A stretch of 37,530 bases of DNA from Candidatus Woesearchaeota archaeon (GTDB taxonomy: Archaea > Nanobdellota > Nanobdellia > Woesearchaeales > GW2011-AR4), in assembly GCA_016784105.1 (NCBI GenBank), contig JADHVG010000006.1, positions 1-37,530 of the forward strand, written 5' to 3'. The first letter of the stretch is position 1. The number at the start of each line of letters is the position of its first letter. A program made the translations under genes and the position numbers. Positions 27,802-36,276 of the stretch are shown here, one piece after another. The notes under the pieces were generated by a model that had not been told where the DNA came from, did not search any database, and saw only the letters and a list, made by a program, of their open reading frames with translations.

Positions 27802-28551
27802 ATGAAAAAAAGGGGAGCTATAGGATTAATACTAACTTTTGCAGTGCTTATAGTTTTCGTAGTGGTCATGTTCAAAGGTTTTTTTGGAAATGGTTTGTTG
27901 TCTAAGGCCGCTGAAGCTGGAGAGAACCTAGCAGACACGCAATTAGCGGAATGGAATGATAATTCTGGAAAAGACATTCCTAAAGTTGATGAAAAAGTTG
28001 AGAATTTCTACAATAATCTAGTGGCTGTTTTGGAATCAAAGGGAACTGGCCCTTGCATTGTTAAATATGAACCTCTAGCCGATTTTAAAGATAACGAAAT
28101 TTCTATGATAAGAACTAAAGAAGGGATTTTTGTTAGTCTAGAAAACAAAGATGGACAGTTAGCAAGAACCAAAACAATAAAACACACTGAAACCGAAAAG
28201 AAAGAGCCTTGTGTTGTTAAGGGAAATGAAGAGGTATATTTTTATGACCTTTACCTTAAACCGAGAAGCGCAACAGTTTGTTTGGAACAAGATAAATCAA
28301 AATGCCCAAAAGAGTATCAGATTACAGAGATATCTTTGAAAGAGGATGAATCTATAATCATAGGCGAAGAAGATTTTGATTTAGAAGATCAAGGATTATT
28401 ATTTAAAGCAACGGATGGAAATGTTTGTTTTATTCCTACAAAAGATGGAGACTTGTCTTGTGATGCCGATGAAGGAATTTTGGATGATGATTGTTTGGAA
28501 GATTTAGAAAAACAATTAAATAAAGGAACCTCAAAATTAAAGTATTGTTAA
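27802..28551 (+). CDS. Pilin-like N-terminus protein
   Basis: MKKRGAIGLILTFAVLIVFVVVMFKGFF. Confidence 0.75.
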   Translation: MKKRGAIGLILTFAVLIVFVVVMFKGFFGNGLLSKAAEAGENLADTQLAEWNDNSGKDIPKVDEKVENFYNNLVAVLESKGTGPCIVKYEPLADFKDNEISMIRTKEGIFVSLENKDGQLARTKTIKHTETEKKEPCVVKGNEEVYFYDLYLKPRSATVCLEQDKSKCPKEYQITEISLKEDESIIIGEEDFDLEDQGLLFKATDGNVCFIPTKDGDLSCDADEGILDDDCLEDLEKQLNKGTSKLKYC

Positions 28552-28552
28552 A

Positions 28553-28879
28553 ATGATAAACAAAAAAAAATCTGAGATGTCTTTTCCCATAGTTATAGGT
28601 TCAATAATAGGGCTGATTATTTTGGTTGTTATCGTATCCGGTCTTATTAAAGGTATTTTTGTTGATAAACAACTTGCTTTTGCAGGCCAGACCACAGAAC
28701 AAGTGACTCAGGATTGTGATGAGGACAACTTTGTGGGCATAACTGACAATTGTCCTTGTGATTCTGATATAAACAAATTGGAAAAAGGACAAAAGTGTGG
28801 AGGTCATTCTCCAGAAGCAGGGAAAAACTGCCCTGCTTTATGTTCTGATAACACTAAAGAAGTGCCTACTCTAAGCTAA
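28553..28879 (+). CDS. Pilin-like small Cys-containing protein
   Basis: MINKKKSEMSFPIVIGSIIGLIILVVIVSGLIKGIF. Confidence 0.7.
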   Translation: MINKKKSEMSFPIVIGSIIGLIILVVIVSGLIKGIFVDKQLAFAGQTTEQVTQDCDEDNFVGITDNCPCDSDINKLEKGQKCGGHSPEAGKNCPALCSDNTKEVPTLS

Positions 28880-28882
28880 ACA

Positions 28883-29962
28883 ATGAGATTAAAAAGAAAA
28901 GCGGTCACCATTCCTTTACAATTTTTGATGTATTCTATTGTTGCTTTAGCTCTTTTTATTCCAACAGTATTGTGGGCATCAAGTTTTTTCAAGCTTAGTG
29001 ATAAGTCTTTGGCTTCCTATAATGAGCTTGTGATTACTATCAGTGGAATCAAAGAAGGAGAAATAGCTTCTTCCGCTTTGGCTATAAGTAAGGACACTTT
29101 AATATTCGGAGTTTCTAAAAACGCGGATAAAGCAGAATCTTATGTTATTCGTCCAAATGAGAATATCTTGGAGTTTTTCAGAACAATTTCCGGATCAAAG
29201 AAAGAACCAGGTGCTTACATCGATAGACCTTCAGAATGCAAAAAAGAAAAAAGCTGTCTTTGCCTGTGCAAAAAAGGTTTTTCTATAGAAGAAAATAAAA
29301 TAACATGCAAAAATAAACCGATCTGTAATTCTTTTGAGAATATAGATTTTATGGAAAACAGACCTATAACAGATATCACAAGATTAGATTTTTCAATATT
29401 GTACACTGGTTACTGGAAAAATGGGGTTTTTGTAGGGAATACAAAAGATCAAGATTTAATCTATGGTATGTATGCTGTTCCAAGAGAAACAAAGTTTACT
29501 CTTTATAATCCAACAACAGTTTATGTTCAAAGGCATGAAAATTTTGTTAATGTTTGTTTCAGAAGGGAGTGTATAACTGAACAGATAATAGACAACCTAA
29601 ACAAAGAAAAAGCGATCACTGAATTTGATAGGTTTAAGGATTCTGTTGATTCTTGTCTTAAAGAAGAGAAATGCGATCCCTTTGTGCTAACTTTTCCTCA
29701 AAGATATTATCTTTATTTTGATGAGATAGAGACGTCTCAGTATGGAGGCCCAGATTCTATTGATTCTAAATTGGGAAGGTTAACTTTGATAAATTCAGAG
29801 GATACCGACAAAGAATACATAAAAGACAATTATGAAACTCTCTCAGTTAAAGACAATCTCGGAAAAGAATTAAGCATAAACGGATTCATTGAATCAGCAG
29901 AGCATATCCTAAAAAATAGTGTTCAGATGAAGAAAAACAAGGATACAATAATTTTATCTTGA
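28883..29962 (+). CDS. Pilin-like N-terminus protein with Cys-rich insert
   Basis: MRLKRKAVTIPLQFLMYSIVALALFIPTVLWA; CKKEKSCLCLCKKGF. Confidence 0.75.
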   Translation: MRLKRKAVTIPLQFLMYSIVALALFIPTVLWASSFFKLSDKSLASYNELVITISGIKEGEIASSALAISKDTLIFGVSKNADKAESYVIRPNENILEFFRTISGSKKEPGAYIDRPSECKKEKSCLCLCKKGFSIEENKITCKNKPICNSFENIDFMENRPITDITRLDFSILYTGYWKNGVFVGNTKDQDLIYGMYAVPRETKFTLYNPTTVYVQRHENFVNVCFRRECITEQIIDNLNKEKAITEFDRFKDSVDSCLKEEKCDPFVLTFPQRYYLYFDEIETSQYGGPDSIDSKLGRLTLINSEDTDKEYIKDNYETLSVKDNLGKELSINGFIESAEHILKNSVQMKKNKDTIILS

Positions 29963-30005
29963 TTTTTCCAAAAGAAATTTAAATCAGGTTCTTTATTTTT
30001 TTACC

Positions 30006-30419
30006 ATGAAAAAAAGAGGAGCTGCAACATTATGGATGCTTATAGAATTAGTTGCAGCATTTCTCGTGGCTTATATTGCGGTTGATGTTTCTCTTGCTTA
30101 CGCTCAAGGTACCGGGTTTGAAAAACTAAATGTCGCAAGAGAAATAGGTTTGAATCTAGTTGCAATATCCTCTGTTCCAGGAGATAGTTATCTAGTAAAT
30201 GATAACTTACAGGGTTATTCTTTAAGAGTGTATTCTGGGAAGATTGAAGTTTTTGAGAAAGAAGATGATTTTGTCAAAGGAGTTTATACTCTTCCAAAAT
30301 CAGATTTAGTTGGAAATTTTGGACTAAAAAATTTAGAAGGTTCAAAAAAGATTGTGATTTCAAAAATTGACAATAAGGTAATGATATCAGAAAAAATTCC
30401 AGATTTTTTTGACACGTAA
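30006..30419 (+). CDS. Pilin-like small membrane protein
   Basis: MKKRGAATLWMLIELVAAFLVAYIAVDVSLAYA; TATA atttaaat about 25 nt upstream. Confidence 0.75.
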   Translation: MKKRGAATLWMLIELVAAFLVAYIAVDVSLAYAQGTGFEKLNVAREIGLNLVAISSVPGDSYLVNDNLQGYSLRVYSGKIEVFEKEDDFVKGVYTLPKSDLVGNFGLKNLEGSKKIVISKIDNKVMISEKIPDFFDT

Positions 30420-30420
30420 T

Positions 30421-30885
30421 ATGTTTAACAAAAAAGCAGAGGCGGATATTTCAGCAAGAAAAGTTATTTTCTACATGGTATTTGGCATAATGATGACTAT
30501 AGTTTTTCTTTTCATAGTGTTAGTTGTTCCGTCAAAATCTTCAGAGATAGCGGAGATTCCTGAAGGAAGGGAAGATTTTATTCTAATTGAACGGTTTTTT
30601 TCTTCTCCGAGTTGTTTTGCATTTCAAGATAAGGAAACTTTTAGGATAGTTCCAAATTCAATAGACCTTGAAAAATTTAACCAGCAAAATATGAATTCTT
30701 GTTATGAGAGCATTGGAAAAACTAAAGCTTACAAATTAACATTAAACTTTGAAGATAAGGTAACCTTACAGACTCAAAACTGGGAGGGATTCCTCAAAGA
30801 TTCTTTTTCCAGAAACGTATATGTGTATAGTGAAGATAAAGTGAAAAGAATAAAATTAATGGTGGAAGTGCAAGATGCTACATAA
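30421..30885 (+). CDS. Pilin-like small membrane protein
   Basis: MFNKKAEADISARKVIFYMVFGIMMTIVFLFIVLVV. Confidence 0.75.
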   Translation: MFNKKAEADISARKVIFYMVFGIMMTIVFLFIVLVVPSKSSEIAEIPEGREDFILIERFFSSPSCFAFQDKETFRIVPNSIDLEKFNQQNMNSCYESIGKTKAYKLTLNFEDKVTLQTQNWEGFLKDSFSRNVYVYSEDKVKRIKLMVEVQDAT

Positions 30886-31390
30886 ATTTTTTACTTCAAA
30901 AAAAGCAGCTGTTGAGGATTGGTTGCCGACAATTCTGATAATCGTTTTCTTGGTATTCTTTTCTATCTTCATGTTTTATCCTAGTCAGCTAAAAGCAGCC
31001 GAAAAAAGAACGATTTCAGAGCTATCTTTGGCTAACATAGAATCTGAACAGTTTTTAGTGGATTTTCTCTCTTTTCCTTCAGAGAACAAGGGAAATAGGG
31101 ATATAGCGGATCTTATCGTATTGTATTTCTCAAACAGGGATCAAGCTACAATGGAAGAAGTAAAAAAAGCTTCTGGTGGTTTCTTTACTGGGTTGGAAAC
31201 CGAGAGGTCTTCCTGGTCTTTGGTCATCAATCATAAGTCCGGAAACATAAATTTAGAATCTCCAAGATTTGTTGAGAATCCTGTTTTACGGTCAAAATTT
31301 GGGACAAAGAAGGAATTATCCAAATTGGATATTCCTACTCATGACCCTAATGAAAAAGTTGAGGTAAAATTATTTTTGAATACTATCTAA
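30875..31390 (+). CDS. Pilin-like small membrane protein
   Basis: FTSKKAAVEDWLPTILIIVFLVFFSIFMF; overlaps upstream gene. Confidence 0.75.
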   Translation: MLHKFFTSKKAAVEDWLPTILIIVFLVFFSIFMFYPSQLKAAEKRTISELSLANIESEQFLVDFLSFPSENKGNRDIADLIVLYFSNRDQATMEEVKKASGGFFTGLETERSSWSLVINHKSGNINLESPRFVENPVLRSKFGTKKELSKLDIPTHDPNEKVEVKLFLNTI

Positions 31391-31391
31391 G

Positions 31392-32489
31392 ATGTTGAAG
31401 AGCAAGAAAGGACAGATGTTGATGTACGGTTTATTTATAGGTCTAGTAGCTGCTATCCTTGTTTCTCTGGTTGATGATACTCAGACAAAAAATAAGTTTC
31501 CGGTAATAGGAGATACTGCTTTATCTTTGATAGAAAATTCTAAGGAAGCAGAAAAAACACTACTCTTTATAGACCAGTCCGCAAAGTATGCTTCTCATCA
31601 GTTAGTTTATGACCTTGCTAGTGAAGGGGGGTGTGAAGGTTCAGATAGATATTTGCAATATTCTGTTTGGAATGATAAGTGTAATTTAGAAGATGTGAAG
31701 ACTACTTTTACTTCTTTATTTTCAGATAAACTAGATTTGTTTTTGTCAAATTATGATTCAATAAAAATTCCTCAAACTAATTATGATTTTGAAATTAGAG
31801 GTGCTAATTTGTTGGGCATAGCAAAGACTCCTTTGAAAATAGAAAGAAAGAATAATGAAAAGAAAATAGGAATGTATTCCATAAGGCCTTCTTTTAAGAT
31901 AGGTTTAGATTATGATTTTTCTGAATATCGGGAACTGAAAGAATTGTCTGAAAAGTTTGTAGATGCCTGTAAAAATTTTCAGAATAAGGATGGATGTGTT
32001 AAGCTAAACAAGAAACAATTTTTTGATGATCCTATAGGGCATAAATTTGAACTAGTTGAGAATTGCCACAAAGAGGGGGAAGAACATCTAGAAATATCAA
32101 AATATATTGATTCTTGCCAAAATTCTAAGATTTCTGATGGGCAAGCTTCTGGTTGTGTATGTAGAAACAAACCAAAATCTGAAAAATATGATATAGTCAA
32201 AAATGAAGATAAGATACTCGTGGTAGAGAAAGACTTTATTGATGATGTTGAATCTTTCTTAGGTTTTGATGAAAAGCTATTGCATAAAGATTCATCAGGA
32301 GAACTTCATGTTTTGGAAGATGTACCTTCCAATGAAGAGTGTGTTGTAGAGAAAACAAAACATGTTTTTTGTGTCAAAAGCAACAGTAAATTCTTAGTTT
32401 ATGAAGATGATGTTTTAGAGACTAAAAACCTGGTTTACAAGTTTGCTTTGGACTTTAAGAGCGAAGAAGACTCATCAGCAACAGCATAA
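31392..32489 (+). CDS. Pilin-like N-terminus protein
   Basis: MLKSKKGQMLMYGLFIGLVAAILVSLV. Confidence 0.75.
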   Translation: MLKSKKGQMLMYGLFIGLVAAILVSLVDDTQTKNKFPVIGDTALSLIENSKEAEKTLLFIDQSAKYASHQLVYDLASEGGCEGSDRYLQYSVWNDKCNLEDVKTTFTSLFSDKLDLFLSNYDSIKIPQTNYDFEIRGANLLGIAKTPLKIERKNNEKKIGMYSIRPSFKIGLDYDFSEYRELKELSEKFVDACKNFQNKDGCVKLNKKQFFDDPIGHKFELVENCHKEGEEHLEISKYIDSCQNSKISDGQASGCVCRNKPKSEKYDIVKNEDKILVVEKDFIDDVESFLGFDEKLLHKDSSGELHVLEDVPSNEECVVEKTKHVFCVKSNSKFLVYEDDVLETKNLVYKFALDFKSEEDSSATA

Positions 32490-32527
32490 AAAAATATTTA
32501 AATGGTTCCTTTAACCTATCAGTGAAG

Positions 32528-33535
32528 ATGATAAAATTACCTTATGAACAAATTGTTGAGAAGATAACTTCTAAGGCTGGAATTACTGCTGAAGAACTTG
32601 AAAGCAAAGTAAATTCTAAAATGGAACAGCTTTCTGGATTGATTTCTAAGGAAGGGGCTGCACATATTATTGCTAATGAATTAGGAATTAAACTTTTTGA
32701 GGCAACTTCCGGAAAACTCCAAATAAAGAATATTCTTGCAGGTTTAAGAAATGTTGAGACTCTTGGGAAAGCAATCCAAGTTTATGAACTTAGAGAATTT
32801 AATACTAATGGACGTGCCGGAAAAGTAGCTTCTTTCCTGATGGGAGATGAAACTGGAAACATAAGAGTTGTTCTTTGGGGAGAACAAGCCGAGATGGTTA
32901 AGCAGATAACTCCGGGGACTATTGTTAAGGTTGCTGGGGCTTATGTCAAAGAGAATAATGGTTTTAATGAATTACAATTAAATGAAAAAAGTCAGCTAGT
33001 TATAAATCCTGAAGGAATCAAGATTGAGGTTAAAGACAGTAAGGTATCATATCGCAAGCAAATTTCTGAACTTAAGGAAACTGATAATAATGTAGAAATT
33101 CTTGGAACTATTGTTCAGGTTTTTGACCCTCGTTTCTTTGAAGTTTGTCCAGAGTGCAGTAAAAGAGTTAAAGCAGAGAACGAGGTTTTTGCTTGTCCGG
33201 ATCACAAGGTAGTTGAGCCAGACTATTCGTATGTTCTGAACCTGGTTGTTGATGATGGTTCTGATAACATTCGAACTGTTTTCTTTAGGGAGAACATGGA
33301 GAAAGTTTTGAAAGCAAGCAAGGAAAAAGTGTTAGAATTCAAAGATTCTCCAGAAAAGTTTGAGGAAACAAAAAATACTCTTTTAGGAAATATCATCAAG
33401 ATTAATGGGCGTGCTAAGAAAAATTTGTTTTTTGACAGGATAGAGTTCTTGGCTAATAATGTTGATGTTAATCCGGACCCTGAAGAGGAGATAAAAAGGT
33501 TGGATGCGGAAGTTAAGAAAGCGGAAACAAGTTAA
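32528..33535 (+). CDS. rpa: Replication protein A (OB folds with CPEC...C zinc-binding segment)
   Basis: AGKVASFLMGDETGNIRVVLWGEQAEMV, GFNELQLNEKSQLVINP, FEVCPECSKRVKAENEVFACPDH; TATA atatttaaat about 28 nt upstream. Confidence 0.85.
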   Translation: MIKLPYEQIVEKITSKAGITAEELESKVNSKMEQLSGLISKEGAAHIIANELGIKLFEATSGKLQIKNILAGLRNVETLGKAIQVYELREFNTNGRAGKVASFLMGDETGNIRVVLWGEQAEMVKQITPGTIVKVAGAYVKENNGFNELQLNEKSQLVINPEGIKIEVKDSKVSYRKQISELKETDNNVEILGTIVQVFDPRFFEVCPECSKRVKAENEVFACPDHKVVEPDYSYVLNLVVDDGSDNIRTVFFRENMEKVLKASKEKVLEFKDSPEKFEETKNTLLGNIIKINGRAKKNLFFDRIEFLANNVDVNPDPEEEIKRLDAEVKKAETS

Positions 33536-33567
33536 TTTATATTCTTTCTAATATTTTTATTTCTAAA

Positions 33568-34032
33568 ATGATGCATTATTCACATTTAGCTTTCGGATTA
33601 TTAGTTTCTTTGTTATCTATCGAATTTTTGGGTATCAAGAATAAGGTGTTGTTTGTTTTAATCGTATTATTCTTTTCCAGATTTCCAGATATTGATCTTC
33701 CTCATTCAAAGATTGGGAAAAAACACAAAATACTTTCTTCTTTATTGAATTTTATTTTTGGTCATAGAGGATTTTTGCATGCATTGTACGTTCCAATAAT
33801 CCTATTTTTTATTATTGATTTAATTAATTATGAGTTTGCTCTAGCAACCTTTATTGGGTACGTTTCTCATCTGTTTCTTGATGCTTTAACAAAAGCCGGA
33901 ATAAAACCATTATACCCTTTACTTGATATCAAGATCAATGGTCCCTTAAAAACAAACACTTTCTTTGAGAAAATAATATTTTTTGTTATGATTGTTTGCA
34001 ATGTATTTCTTATTTGGAATTATTTCATTTGA
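33568..34032 (+). CDS. YdjM-like membrane-bound metal-dependent hydrolase family
   Basis: FPDIDLPHSKIG, FGHRGFLHAL, GYVSHLFLDALT. Confidence 0.75.
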   Translation: MMHYSHLAFGLLVSLLSIEFLGIKNKVLFVLIVLFFSRFPDIDLPHSKIGKKHKILSSLLNFIFGHRGFLHALYVPIILFFIIDLINYEFALATFIGYVSHLFLDALTKAGIKPLYPLLDIKINGPLKTNTFFEKIIFFVMIVCNVFLIWNYFI

Positions 34033-34090
34033 AGTTTTTTACTAAATGTTTATATATCTGTTTTGCTCAGGTATTGCTTAGGTGAGGTAT

Positions 34091-34321
34091 ATGGCAAAGA
34101 AATCTTCTAGAAAAGTTGTGAAGAAAAAAACAATTATGCAAAAATGTGGCGGAATGGATTGTGGTTCTGGTGGTGGAATCTATTGTCTTGGATTTATAGG
34201 CGCTTTAGTGTATCACATCGCAAACGCAACCGGTTTCTGGATGGGAGTTGTAGGAATCCTAAAAGCAGCAGTTTGGCCAGCATTTGTAGTGTACGAATTA
34301 ATGAAGTTTTTAGGAATGTGA
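34091..34321 (+). CDS. Small Gly/Cys N-terminal membrane protein, unknown function
   Basis: CGGMDCGSGGGIYCLGFIGALVYHIANATGFWMGVVGILKAAVWPAFVVYELMKFLGM; SD aggtgaggt; TATA tttatatat upstream. Confidence 0.7.
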   Translation: MAKKSSRKVVKKKTIMQKCGGMDCGSGGGIYCLGFIGALVYHIANATGFWMGVVGILKAAVWPAFVVYELMKFLGM

Positions 34322-34382
34322 TAAATCAATTTTAGAATTAACTAGAAAACTTCGTATAACGTATTTTCTTAAATGACTGATA

Positions 34383-34522
34383 GGCTCGACGGTTCGGCAC
34401 ACCAGCCGTCGAGACTTTTTCTGAAAGAAAAAGTTACAGGAGCACCGCAGACCCTTTGATGGGTCGAGGAGCGGACTCATTTAAGATTTGTTACCTGTAG
34501 CGAGGCTTTGATGCCGAGCGGA
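34383..34522. ncRNA. Candidate structured RNA / hairpin-dense intergenic element
   Basis: GC-rich island in AT-rich DNA; hairpins CTCGACGG..CCGTCGAG, ACTTTTTCT-GAA-AGAAAAAGT, CCGC-a-GACCC-TTTGAT-GGGTC-gagga-GCGG and CG-a-GGC-TTTGAT-GCC-gag-CG; strand not determined. Confidence 0.45.
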
Positions 34523-34536
34523 GATTCTAATTTGCA
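34490..34536 (+). repeat. Left inverted-repeat end of a ~1.7 kb cassette
   Basis: GTTACCTGT (34490-34498) and GATTCTAATTTGCA (34523-34536), separated by a 24-nt hairpin; reverse complements at 36198-36206 and 36182-36195. Confidence 0.65.
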
Positions 34537-34561
34537 ATTATTTTTATGAGATATTTAAGGC

Positions 34562-35947
34562 TTAACCACCAAATATCGTTTTTATTATTTTTATAACTTT
34601 ATCTAAGGATTCCAGTATTGAGTTCCTTAATTTATCTGCCTTATCCTGCTCTCGCATATCTACTTTATGCCTATATTCAACAATGTGTTCTTTTAGTTTC
34701 CTTATACTTTCAAGTAGATTTTGTAAGTTTTCATGCAATGAATAGACCTTTTGTTTAAACTCCTTAAAATCTTCAATGAAAAGATATGAACTAAGCCATT
34801 CTGGTGGATTGAATTTTTCTACACCGATCACTTCACCTCCAGCCCGCTTAGTTTGATTGAATACTCTTTCAAGAGTTTCCTTCTCTATTCCTTTCTTTTC
34901 GAAATCAATCTCATCGCAATATCTTTTAATTTTTAATAAAAATTCTTCTCTAAGATTTAGGATTATTTCTTCTAGTCTTTCTATTTTGTCTAATGTTTTG
35001 TCTATTCCTCCAGTATCATATCTAAGAATAGCACTTTTAATTTTGTCTATATCATAACCAAATTGCTGAATATCAATCTTTAACCCTTCTGCTTGTTTAT
35101 CTAACAAAAAATTGATGAATAATATTGCTCCGTTAACTTGTTTTAAATCCAATAACTTATGGACAAAACGATAATTATCTCTTCTAGGATTTAGAATAAC
35201 AATGGAATTTCTATCTTTCTCAGGTATGTACAGGTTCTCTTGTTTTGAGATTCCAGGAACAGAAATTGGCTTTTTTTCATAGATTTGAGAATTTTTTTCT
35301 ATCAAAGATAATCTTTTGTGATGTGACAATGGAACACCATTTTCTTTAATGGTTATGATAAGATAATAATTATTTTTAATCTGTTGCTCTATAAAAAATT
35401 CTATTGAATAATGCTTTATTAGGTAATCTTGAAGCACGACATAATTACTAACTATATTTTTTGGATTTTTATCAAAAAGATGTGCAACCCTCTTGGCACC
35501 TTCTTTTCCTAAAAGATGGCCATATTTAACAAAAGTATCATCCTCAACTTGCTCTTTTGTAACTTTATTTTGTTTGTATTCTAAAAATTTATCTTGTATG
35601 AATCCAATAACAGAATGAAAATATTTGCTTTTTACTATAGATTTTTTTATTTCTTCTCGAAAATTTGTATTTTTAACAGCTAGTTTTATTGGTTCTCCAA
35701 GTTTTGTCCTAATATCCATTAGATTGTTTTTTAAATCAAAGTGACTACAAGATACAAACACTGTTCCTTTAATGGAAGTCTCCTTATCAACTTTTACAGG
35801 TAATTTTCTTTTTTCGCATTCTTGTTCGAATTTTTCTAAGTTAAGTAAAGAAGGGAAACTAAAAGATAGAATAATCTCTACTTTTGGAGAGATATCCTTT
35901 ATTTGTACTTTCTCAATTTCAAATTTTTTCCCCTTGTCTTTTTTCAT
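34562..35947 (-). CDS. Hypothetical protein, coiled-coil-rich C-terminus
   Basis: Long uninterrupted ORF (461 aa); leaderless TATA gtttaaatac about 25-30 nt upstream; no recognised family. Confidence 0.75.
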   Translation of the reverse strand: MKKDKGKKFEIEKVQIKDISPKVEIILSFSFPSLLNLEKFEQECEKRKLPVKVDKETSIKGTVFVSCSHFDLKNNLMDIRTKLGEPIKLAVKNTNFREEIKKSIVKSKYFHSVIGFIQDKFLEYKQNKVTKEQVEDDTFVKYGHLLGKEGAKRVAHLFDKNPKNIVSNYVVLQDYLIKHYSIEFFIEQQIKNNYYLIITIKENGVPLSHHKRLSLIEKNSQIYEKKPISVPGISKQENLYIPEKDRNSIVILNPRRDNYRFVHKLLDLKQVNGAILFINFLLDKQAEGLKIDIQQFGYDIDKIKSAILRYDTGGIDKTLDKIERLEEIILNLREEFLLKIKRYCDEIDFEKKGIEKETLERVFNQTKRAGGEVIGVEKFNPPEWLSSYLFIEDFKEFKQKVYSLHENLQNLLESIRKLKEHIVEYRHKVDMREQDKADKLRNSILESLDKVIKIIKTIFGG

Positions 35948-35951
35948 ACAA

Positions 35952-35980
35952 ACATTTAAATAGTCTAATTGTGTATTTAA
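35952..35980. promoter_or_regulatory. Interlocking divergent TATA boxes
   Basis: catttaaatag (about 30 nt before ATG 35986 on +) and gtatttaaac (about 29 nt before ATG 35947 on -). Confidence 0.55.
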
Positions 35981-35985
35981 ACATT

Positions 35986-36159
35986 ATGGCTAAAGATAAT
36001 AAAATTGACGAAATTATTGATGATAGTTCAATGATTTTTGGTACAACTGCAGTAGGTATAACTACAGCAGCGAAAATTGCTAGGAATTCTTTAGAAGAAA
36101 CTAAAAGATATAAGGTTTCTGGTAAGATTAGCAAATTAATTAAGAAGTTAGAAAAATAA
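35986..36159 (+). CDS. Small hypothetical protein (57 aa)
   Basis: MAKDNKIDEIIDDSSMIFGTTAVGITTAAKIARNSLEETKRYKVSGKISKLIKKLEK; leaderless TATA. Confidence 0.6.
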   Translation: MAKDNKIDEIIDDSSMIFGTTAVGITTAAKIARNSLEETKRYKVSGKISKLIKKLEK

Positions 36160-36181
36160 ATATTAGTTCTCTTTTATCATA

Positions 36182-36206
36182 TGCAAATTAGAATCCCACA
36201 GGTAAC
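36182..36206 (-). repeat. Right inverted-repeat end of the ~1.7 kb cassette
   Basis: TGCAAATTAGAATC (36182-36195) + cc + ACAGGTAAC (36198-36206). Confidence 0.65.
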
Positions 36207-36276
36207 TAGTTTTAAACGAACATTATGGAGGAATGTTGCGAAGCGTACGTTTAAAATATGTTGGGAGAAGTTTTTC

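Noticed and set aside
34381-34520. SRP RNA, tRNA, RNase P RNA or C/D-box sRNA identity for the hairpin array
   Set aside because: GACGGTTCG resembles a T-arm, but no cloverleaf forms; no GNAR-capped SRP helix 8, no RNase P conserved blocks, no clean C/D boxes; left as unassigned
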